From NCBI GenBank assembly GCA_045642925.1, contig JAZUJW010000048.1, positions 143,331 through 207,330 of the forward strand: 64,000 bases of DNA. The letters run 5' to 3'. Below, piece by piece: positions 51,755 to 58,426 of the stretch (within the stretch, counting starts at the first letter, position 1; each line of letters begins with the position of its first letter). Source of the stretch: Firm-04 sp045642925. GTDB taxonomy: Bacteria; Bacillota; Clostridia; Oscillospirales; Ruminococcaceae. Position numbers and translations under genes: made by a program. The notes beneath the pieces are model-generated. The model had not been told where the DNA came from and did no database searches. It saw nothing but the letters and a program-made list of their open reading frames with translations.

Positions 51755-53266
51755 ATGCAAACGAATGTCCTCGCGTATCTCGAACAAACTGTTCCGCGTG
51801 TACCTGAAAAAGTCGCATTTGCAGATGATTCCTGTGAACTGACCTTTGCGCAGGTATATGACAATGCCCGTGCAGTCGGTTCTGCACTCGCAAAAGACGG
51901 GCTTTATGGTGAGCCTGTTGTGGTCTTTATGGAGAAATCTCCCAAAGCCATCAATGCCTTTTTCGGTGTGCTGTACGGCGGCTGTTATTACGTCCCGTTG
52001 GATGTGGAAATGCCCGCATTCCGCATCGAAATGATTCTGGAGCAATTGAAGCCCCGTGCGGTCATTTGCGATACTGCTACGCAGGCAATGCTGCCGCAGT
52101 TTGGCTATGCAGGCAAAAGCTATCTCTTTGATGAGATGATTCATACCGAAATCAACGAAACAGCGCTGAATGCCATCCGTGCAAAACAGCTTGACATTGA
52201 CCCGATCTATATTGTATTCACTTCGGGTTCGACAGGTGTGCCGAAAGGCATCCTTGCCTGCCACCGTTCGGTCATCGACTATATCGAAAATCTCTCCGAA
52301 ACACTCGGATTTGCTGAGGATACCGTGTTCGGCAACCAGACACCGCTTTATTTCGATGCCTGCCTGAAAGAACTCTATCCGACGCTGAAATTCGGCGCAA
52401 CTACATATCTTGTGCCAAAACAGTATTTTTCCTTCCCGACCAGACTCGTGGAATACCTCAACGAAAAGAAAATCAATACGATTTGCTGGGTGGTTTCCGC
52501 ATTGACGATGATTTCTGCCACAGGTACGTTCAAAACCGTCAAGCCGGAAACGCTGCGTACCATCGCATTCGGCAGCGAAGTATTCCCCGTCAAGCAGTTC
52601 CGTCTTTGGAAAGAAGTTCTGCCAAACGCAAGCTTCACCAACCTCTATGGCCCAACGGAAGCAACCGGCATGAGCTGCTATTATCATGTTGACCGCGAAT
52701 TTGAAGAAACGGATGCGATTCCAATCGGTAAGCCGTTTCATAATACAGGCATCATCCTGCTGGATGAAAACAACAAGGAAGTCCCGTTCGGGGAAGCAGG
52801 CGAAATCTGCATTCGCGGTACTTGTCTGACCATGGGCTACTACGGACAGCCCGATAAAACCGCAGAGGTATTCACACAGAACCCCCTGCAAACCCGTTTT
52901 CCGGAACTGATCTACCGCACGGGTGACATCGCACACTACAATGCAGACGGCGATCTGGTATTTGTTTCCCGCAAAGATTATCAAATCAAACATATGGGGC
53001 ACCGCATTGAACTCGGTGAAATCGAAATCAACTGCGGACTTTATGACGGTGTGGAAGCAGTCGGCTGTATTTATGATAAAGCAAAGGGCAAAATCGTGCT
53101 GTTCTACACAGGAAAGGTGGAAAAAGCGGAACTTGCTGCATATTTGAAGCAGCGTCTGCCGCGTTATATGCAGCCGAACCTCATTCGTCAGCTTGATGAA
53201 ATGCCCCATACGCCGAATGGCAAGCTTGACCGAAAGGCGTTAAAAGCAATTTATGATAACGCATAA
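51755..53266 (+). CDS. DltA-like amino acid adenylating enzyme
   Basis: 503 residues, the DltA length. It should activate an amino acid as its adenylate and load it on the carrier protein encoded next. Core motifs: A3 IVFTSGSTGVPKG (153-165), A4 with Asp201 in YFDACLKELYPTL (binds the amino group), A5 NLYGPTEATG (297-305), A7 IYRTGD, A8 RIELGEIEIN and A10 PNGKLDRKAL with Lys490. Where Bacillus DltA reads FCGEVLP, this protein reads FGSEVFP (272-278): the Cys tied to D-alanine selection is Gly. Substrate therefore may differ. 35 bp after the racemase. Confidence 0.9.
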   Translation: MQTNVLAYLEQTVPRVPEKVAFADDSCELTFAQVYDNARAVGSALAKDGLYGEPVVVFMEKSPKAINAFFGVLYGGCYYVPLDVEMPAFRIEMILEQLKPRAVICDTATQAMLPQFGYAGKSYLFDEMIHTEINETALNAIRAKQLDIDPIYIVFTSGSTGVPKGILACHRSVIDYIENLSETLGFAEDTVFGNQTPLYFDACLKELYPTLKFGATTYLVPKQYFSFPTRLVEYLNEKKINTICWVVSALTMISATGTFKTVKPETLRTIAFGSEVFPVKQFRLWKEVLPNASFTNLYGPTEATGMSCYYHVDREFEETDAIPIGKPFHNTGIILLDENNKEVPFGEAGEICIRGTCLTMGYYGQPDKTAEVFTQNPLQTRFPELIYRTGDIAHYNADGDLVFVSRKDYQIKHMGHRIELGEIEINCGLYDGVEAVGCIYDKAKGKIVLFYTGKVEKAELAAYLKQRLPRYMQPNLIRQLDEMPHTPNGKLDRKALKAIYDNA

Positions 53267-53297
53267 ATATAAAATATTTGTTATGGAGGAAATTACT

Positions 53298-53537
53298 ATG
53301 AGCGAAACCTACGAAACCCTGCTTGGCATCCTCAAGGATCTGCATGAGGATGTGGACTTCGAAAACTGCAATACCCTGATTGATGACAAAATTCTCGATT
53401 CTTTTGACATTATCACCGTCATCACCGAAATCAACAACGAATTCGATGTGGCGATTCCTGCCGATAAGATCGTGCCTGAAATTTTCAACTCCGCGAAAAC
53501 ACTTGCGGAACTCATCGAGGAACTTGAGGAAGACTGA
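53298..53537 (+). CDS. DltC-like acyl carrier protein
   Basis: 79 residues from ATG 53298 (GGAGG 8 bases upstream). Carries Ser35 in KILDSFDIITVITEI, the phosphopantetheine site (DSF in place of the common DSL/DSM), with acidic helices on both sides as in DltC. Its stop overlaps the start of the MBOAT gene (TGATG), so carrier and channel are made together. Confidence 0.93.
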   Translation: MSETYETLLGILKDLHEDVDFENCNTLIDDKILDSFDIITVITEINNEFDVAIPADKIVPEIFNSAKTLAELIEELEED

Positions 53538-55129
53538 TGCTGTTTACAGATTCCGCATTTATTTTCGGACTGATCGTCCTCTGCATCGTCTACTTCCTGC
53601 TGCCGCAAAAGTATCGCTGGATGCTGCTTTTGCTTGCAAGTATGCTGTTTTATGCATATTCCGGCATCAGCAACCTGTTGTACATTGCCGCAACGACCAT
53701 CAGCACCTACTGCATTACACGCAAACTTGACCGCATGGCGGCAGACCGCAAAGACTATCTGGCTGCCCATAAAGCGGAAATGAGCCGTGAAGAAAAGAAA
53801 GCATACAAGGAATCCGCGAATAAGCGACGTTTTCTCTGGCTGGTGCTTTGTCTGGTGTTCAATTTCGGCATTCTTGCCGTCATCAAGTACGGCGCATTCA
53901 CGATGCGCAACCTCAACAGCCTGATCGGGCTGTGTGGTGGAAACGGCAATTTGCCTATCCCGCAGTTTTTGCTTCCCATGGGCATTTCTTTCTACACCTT
54001 CCAGACCATGGGCTATGCAATTGACGTGTACCGTGAAAAGTATCCCGCAGAGAAAAATATCGCAAAACTGGGACTTTTCGTTTCGTTTTTCCCGCAGCTC
54101 ATCCAAGGTCCTATCAGCCGTTATGATCAGCTTTCGACAGGTCTGTTTGCAGGAAACGGTTTTCAGCCGCGCCGCGTTTTACTCGGCACACAGCGCATTT
54201 TGTGGGGCTACTGCAAGAAAATGATTCTTGCAGACCGCATCCTTCCCGCTGTTACGATGCTGATTTCCGACACGGATACCTACTACGGCGTTTATGCCTT
54301 TCTTGGCATTCTCTATTACACGCTGGAACTCTACGCTGACTTTACAGGCGGTATCGACATTACCATCGGTATCGGTCAGGTTCTTGGCGTGGAAATGGCG
54401 GAAAACTTTGACAGACCGTTCTTTTCGAAGAACATCACCGAATACTGGCGCAGATGGCATATTACACTCGGTACTTGGTTCAAGGACTATCTGTTCTATC
54501 CCATCAGCGTTTGCAAGCCGATGATAAATCTTTCGAAATGGAGCCGCGAAAAACTTGGCAAGAATATCGGAAAATACGTTCCTGTGTATGTTTCCACGCT
54601 TGCTGTCTGGTTCGTAACGGGACTCTGGCACGGCGCTGCATGGAATTTTATCGTTTGGGGCATGATGAATGCTGTGGTCATTCTGATTTCAGAGCGTCTG
54701 ACTCCGCTTTACGAGAAATTCCACAAGACCTGCGCATGGAGCAATACACACGCCTATGACGGTTTTCAGGCGCTTCGCACCACATTGCTGATGGGCTGTC
54801 TGCGTATGTTCGACTGCTACCGCGATGTGCCGCTGACCTTCAAAATGTTCGGCTCGATGTTCACGTCGTTCAATTTCTCCGTTCTCTGGGACGGCAGTCT
54901 GATGAAGCTTTCTCTGACGGGCAGCGACTATGCGATTCTGCTGATTGGCGCTTGCGTTCTGTTTATTGCAAGTCTGCTGGGCAGACATGGCAGTGTGCGT
55001 CAGCGGATTCTGGATAAGTCACCCGCACTGAGTTGTGCGCTGACCGTTGCCATGCTGCTGGCAGTGCTGCTGTTCGGTGCATACGGCATCGGCTACGATT
55101 CCAGTCAGTTCATTTACAATCAGTTCTGA
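53537..55129 (+). CDS. DltB-like MBOAT-family membrane acyltransferase
   Basis: 530 residues, about eleven membrane segments. MBOAT signature: PMGISFYTFQTMGYAIDVY, QLIQGPISRYDQL, the conserved YADFTGGIDI, RRWHITLGTWFKDYLFYPIS (His308) and the active-site His365 in VTGLWHGAAWNF. It is longer than DltB (about 400), nearer to AlgI-type proteins, with extra C-terminal helices. It should pass the carrier-bound aminoacyl group across the membrane to an outside acceptor. Confidence 0.92.
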   Translation: MLFTDSAFIFGLIVLCIVYFLLPQKYRWMLLLLASMLFYAYSGISNLLYIAATTISTYCITRKLDRMAADRKDYLAAHKAEMSREEKKAYKESANKRRFLWLVLCLVFNFGILAVIKYGAFTMRNLNSLIGLCGGNGNLPIPQFLLPMGISFYTFQTMGYAIDVYREKYPAEKNIAKLGLFVSFFPQLIQGPISRYDQLSTGLFAGNGFQPRRVLLGTQRILWGYCKKMILADRILPAVTMLISDTDTYYGVYAFLGILYYTLELYADFTGGIDITIGIGQVLGVEMAENFDRPFFSKNITEYWRRWHITLGTWFKDYLFYPISVCKPMINLSKWSREKLGKNIGKYVPVYVSTLAVWFVTGLWHGAAWNFIVWGMMNAVVILISERLTPLYEKFHKTCAWSNTHAYDGFQALRTTLLMGCLRMFDCYRDVPLTFKMFGSMFTSFNFSVLWDGSLMKLSLTGSDYAILLIGACVLFIASLLGRHGSVRQRILDKSPALSCALTVAMLLAVLLFGAYGIGYDSSQFIYNQF

Positions 55130-55165
55130 TTCTTCAAAATCTCCAGTTTAGGAGCATAATGATTC

Positions 55166-56245
55166 ATGACCAAGAAAAAAGTCATCCAATATGGCATTGC
55201 AATGACCGTTTCTGCTGCCGTTTTGATCGCGGCAGTACAACGGTTGGTGCAGCCGAAATATATGTCTGATGTCGTGGAGGGCAACCTCATCGCAGACTAC
55301 TACAACACAGGCTTCGACCACGATGTTGTGTTTGTCGGCGACTGCGAATGCTACGAAAACTTTTCGCCGGTCACACTCTGGGAAGATTACGGCATTTCTT
55401 CAACGATCCGCGGTTCGGCACAGCAGCTCATCTGGCAGTCATACTATCTTCTGGAAGATACATTGCAGTATGAAAAGCCGGATGTTGCTGTATTCAATGT
55501 GCTTTCCATGAAGTATGGCACACCGCAGAATGAAGCCTATAACCGTATGTCCATTGAGGGAATGCGCTGGTCAAAATCGAAAATCGACTGCATCAATGCA
55601 TCCATGACAGAGGAGGAAAGCTTCCTTTCATATGTATTCCCGCTGCTGCGCTATCATGCAAGATGGAGTGAACTCACCGCAGACGATTTCAAATATTATT
55701 TCGGTGCAAAGCCAAACTTCTTCAGTGGTTACTACCTCCGCGCTGATGTGAAGGCGGCGGGAAATGTTCCGGTAGGCAGACCGCTGACAGACTACACCTT
55801 CGCAGATACCTGCTGGGAATATCTCGACAAAATGCGTACACTCTGCGCAGAAAACGGCATTCAGCTCGTTCTCATCAAAGCGCCTTCCCTGAATCCCTAC
55901 TGGTATGACGAATGGGAAGCGCAAATTGACGAATATGCGCAGAAAAATAATGTCCCATACATCAATTTCCTGGAAGATGACATTCTTTCGGAAACAGGTG
56001 TTGACTTCAGTGCGGATACCTATGACGGCGGTCTGCATATGAATGTTTATGGTGCAGAAAAACTTTCCCGCTGGTTCGGGGAATACCTCACTGCACAGTA
56101 TGGGCTGGAAAACCGCAGCGGCGATGCGTCGCTTTCTGCGGAATGGGCGGATATCTGCGAACGATATCACGCAGAATATGACCGTCAGCTTGCAAACCTT
56201 GCTTCATTCGGCAACATCAAAGGCATTGCCGAAGAAACAGATTGA
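55166..56245 (+). CDS. DltD/AlgX-like SGNH-fold protein with Cys in the nucleophile position
   Basis: 359 residues. One N-terminal helix (IAMTVSAAVLIAAVQRL) and an outside domain. VVFVGDCECYENF (54-66) is at the place of the GDS/GNS block, giving Cys60 where Ser is expected; Asp287/His291 in DTYDGGLHMNVYGAEKLS match the C-terminal block. Also RGSAQQLIWQSYYL and LVLIKAPSLNPYWY. By order in the operon it is the final transferase, or its partner, acting on the polymer. Start 36 bp after the MBOAT gene. Confidence 0.8.
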   Translation: MTKKKVIQYGIAMTVSAAVLIAAVQRLVQPKYMSDVVEGNLIADYYNTGFDHDVVFVGDCECYENFSPVTLWEDYGISSTIRGSAQQLIWQSYYLLEDTLQYEKPDVAVFNVLSMKYGTPQNEAYNRMSIEGMRWSKSKIDCINASMTEEESFLSYVFPLLRYHARWSELTADDFKYYFGAKPNFFSGYYLRADVKAAGNVPVGRPLTDYTFADTCWEYLDKMRTLCAENGIQLVLIKAPSLNPYWYDEWEAQIDEYAQKNNVPYINFLEDDILSETGVDFSADTYDGGLHMNVYGAEKLSRWFGEYLTAQYGLENRSGDASLSAEWADICERYHAEYDRQLANLASFGNIKGIAEETD

Positions 56246-56279
56246 TCCGCTTTTTTACGAAAGAAAGGAAGTCTTACCA

Positions 56280-56876
56280 ATGCACAACGCACACAAAATT
56301 CTGGCTGCTGCCATGTCCGCGCTTCTGCTGACTACAATGGCAGGCTGTGAGGACATTTCCTCATCTTCTTCTGTCGCTGAATCTTCAGTGGCAACAACCG
56401 AGGCTGATGCGGATACGACACTTTCGTCCGAACAGGGTACAGAAGATTCTTCTTCCGCCTCCGCTGCCGATGGCACGCTTGCGTTTTCCTGTACCATGAA
56501 TGGCACGGAAATCAAAATTGATGCAGAATGTGATCCGATCATTGCGGCACTTGGTGAACCGAAGGAAACCTTCGAAGCACCGTCCTGCGCATTTGACGGA
56601 ACAAGCTATACCTATACTTATGACGGTTTTACCGTTGAAACGTATCCCGACAATGGAGTCAATCGAGTATATGCAGTGACTTTGACAGACAACACCCAGA
56701 AAACAGCAGAAGGTGCTGCTGTTGGCATGACTGCGGATGAAATCAAAAACATCTGCGGTGCGCCTGTAGTAGAGAGCGACGCTTTCCTCGTATATAAAGG
56801 CGAAGGTGTTGATTTGCAATTCTTCCTGAAAGATGGGGCTGTGTATTCGATCGTGTATACATACCATGTCGGCTGA
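56280..56876 (+). CDS. lipoprotein, unknown function
   Basis: 198 residues from ATG 56280 with AAAGGAAG upstream. Signal with lipobox ending TTMAGC, Cys near residue 23, then an Asp/Ser/Glu-rich linker (SSSSSVAESSVATTEADADT) and a globular domain with two alike halves (SCTMNGTEIKIDAECDPIIA... and VGMTADEIKNICGAP), recalling the GMTxxEVxxxLG folds of SmpA/BLIP-like proteins. Last gene of the operon, 34 bp after the SGNH protein. May assist or sense the envelope modification. Confidence 0.7.
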   Translation: MHNAHKILAAAMSALLLTTMAGCEDISSSSSVAESSVATTEADADTTLSSEQGTEDSSSASAADGTLAFSCTMNGTEIKIDAECDPIIAALGEPKETFEAPSCAFDGTSYTYTYDGFTVETYPDNGVNRVYAVTLTDNTQKTAEGAAVGMTADEIKNICGAPVVESDAFLVYKGEGVDLQFFLKDGAVYSIVYTYHVG

Positions 56877-56888
56877 ACTTACCCATAA

Positions 56889-56932
56889 CCTGAAGGATTC
56901 TGCAAAGGAAAACAGAACGCAGAAACTTCAGG
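56889..56932 (+). terminator. hairpin at the end of the Dlt-like operon
   Basis: CCTGAAG...TTCTGC pairs with GCAGAA...CTTCAGG (two stacked stems, one mismatch), loop about 15 bases, followed only by AATAATAT. Likely a 3' end, possibly leaky into the next gene. Confidence 0.5.
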
Positions 56933-56960
56933 AATAATATCAGAAAGAGGTTCGGTTTCT

Positions 56961-57794
56961 ATGGGGATTTTTGTAAGAAAAGGGCGCGAAATTCTGAAGT
57001 ATCGCAACAAGGAGTATGTGGAACGCGGAGAATTCCGCGGCAATTCGGCTATGGATTTGATCATGCCGAATACGATTCGTGTCGTTGGGGAAAGCGCGTA
57101 TCGTGAATGCCGTGCAATGCAGTCTGCAGTGCTCTCGGAAACGCTGTGCGAATTGGGGGCTTATGCGTTTCGGGATTGTGATGCGTTGGAAAATGTCACG
57201 ATGCCGTCAACAATGCGGTATCCGGACGGCAGTGCGGGGCAGTTGGGAATTGGCTGCTTTGAGGGCTGTGGTTTGCTGCGCAGAATCACCATTCCGGAAG
57301 GTGTGACGGTCATACCTGCCAATGCGTTCCATAATTGCGCGGCATTGGAAGCGGTAAAGCTGCCGCGTTCGATCAAGGCGATTCACAGCGGCGCATTTTC
57401 GGGATGTGCGCGGATGCAAAAGCTGGAAATGCCTGTATTTCCGGAACTTGTGGCGATGGATGCATTTACGGACACGCCGCATCAGGAAATGATTTTGGCA
57501 CAGCGCAAACCGGTTCTGACCATCATGCACGTAAAGTCGTATGGTGTGCCGAGTATTTTCCAGTTTACTGCCAGCAGCCGATTGATCGGCACAGAACAGA
57601 CATCGGATAATATGTCTATCATGCTGGATGCGGTAGATGAACAGCAAATTATTTTCCGCATTACGAATTACCAGCAGGCGGGCGGCAGACATACCGTTGC
57701 GCTGAATGCACGGACAAGATTGTTCTATGAAGAATACGATTGTCAGGGCAAAGCGGGACTGCAAAAAGAAGAAATTATTGCATCGTACCGTTAA
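56961..57794 (+). CDS. leucine-rich-repeat protein without signal peptide (LRR-E)
   Basis: 277 residues. LRR_5 units such as ESAYRECRAMQSAVLSETL, AYAFRDCDALENVTMP and SGAFSGCARMQKLEMP in residues 30-170, then a different C-terminal domain of about 110 residues (HVKSYGVPSIFQFTASSRL onward) with no repeats. No signal peptide or membrane helix, so unlike the four other LRR proteins of the window it should stay in the cytoplasm. Ribosome site AAAGAGG 10 bases upstream. Confidence 0.8.
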   Translation: MGIFVRKGREILKYRNKEYVERGEFRGNSAMDLIMPNTIRVVGESAYRECRAMQSAVLSETLCELGAYAFRDCDALENVTMPSTMRYPDGSAGQLGIGCFEGCGLLRRITIPEGVTVIPANAFHNCAALEAVKLPRSIKAIHSGAFSGCARMQKLEMPVFPELVAMDAFTDTPHQEMILAQRKPVLTIMHVKSYGVPSIFQFTASSRLIGTEQTSDNMSIMLDAVDEQQIIFRITNYQQAGGRHTVALNARTRLFYEEYDCQGKAGLQKEEIIASYR

Positions 57795-57841
57795 TGCAAC
57801 ACCGCACAGAGCTGGTGGTGTTGCTGTAATTTACATGAAGG

Positions 57842-57875
57842 AGTCCAGAGGGAAGCAATTCTCTCTGGACTTTTT
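57842..57875 (+). terminator. terminator after LRR-E
   Basis: AGTCCAGAG / CTCTGGACT stem, 12-base loop, then TTTTT. A smaller hairpin GCAACACC...GGTGTTGC precedes it at 57796-57824. Confidence 0.85.
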
Positions 57876-57914
57876 ATTATCATAGCGATGCGTGAAACTT
57901 CGAAAATCTCCCAC

Positions 57915-57943
57915 TTGAATTTTTTGCGGTTTTGTGGTATAAT
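57915..57943 (+). promoter_or_regulatory. sigma-A promoter of the ylbF-mutS operon
   Basis: TTGAAT (57915-57920), 17-bp spacer ending TGTGG, TATAAT (57938-57943); leader of about 55 bases. Confidence 0.8.
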
Positions 57944-58004
57944 AATAAAGTATGTGCGACTGTGTTCGCAAATCGCATGAGAACAGAATTGTGAGGTTAT
58001 TATT

Positions 58005-58418
58005 ATGGAAAACTTAATTGAACTGGCAAAATCCCTCGGTAGAGAATTGCAGAAAGATGAACGCTATCTTGCGTTTCGGAAAGCCGCAGAGGATAACGAT
58101 GCCGATGAGACCCTCCAAAACCTGATTGGTCAATTCAACCTGAAACGCCTTGACCTTGGCAATGAGCAGGATAAGGACGAACCCGATACCGAACGTGTCG
58201 ATGCACTGAATGCTGAGATGAAGAAAATTTATGCCGAAATTATGGCAAATGAGCATATGCGTGCATATCAGGGCGTGAGAGCCGAATTTGAAGAACTCCT
58301 CGATGCCATCAACCGCATTATTGCCATGAGTGCTGCCGGTCAGAATCCCGATGACTATGACCCGATGGCTGAACATTCCTGCACCGGCAACTGCGCTTCC
58401 TGCGGCGGCTGCCATTGA
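58005..58418 (+). CDS. YlbF/YmcA family protein with Cys-rich C-terminus
   Basis: 137 residues. Helical YlbF/YmcA domain across residues 1-115 (SLGRELQKDERYLAFRKAAE, FEELLDAINRIIAMSAAG), then CTGNCASCGGCH with four Cys. In Bacillus, YlbF-YmcA-YaaT form an iron-sulfur-bearing complex acting with RNase Y; the Cys tail here could hold such a cluster. Directly before mutS, as in many Clostridia, with overlapping ends. Confidence 0.85.
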   Translation: MENLIELAKSLGRELQKDERYLAFRKAAEDNDADETLQNLIGQFNLKRLDLGNEQDKDEPDTERVDALNAEMKKIYAEIMANEHMRAYQGVRAEFEELLDAINRIIAMSAAGQNPDDYDPMAEHSCTGNCASCGGCH

Positions 58419-58426
58419 TTGCCACA

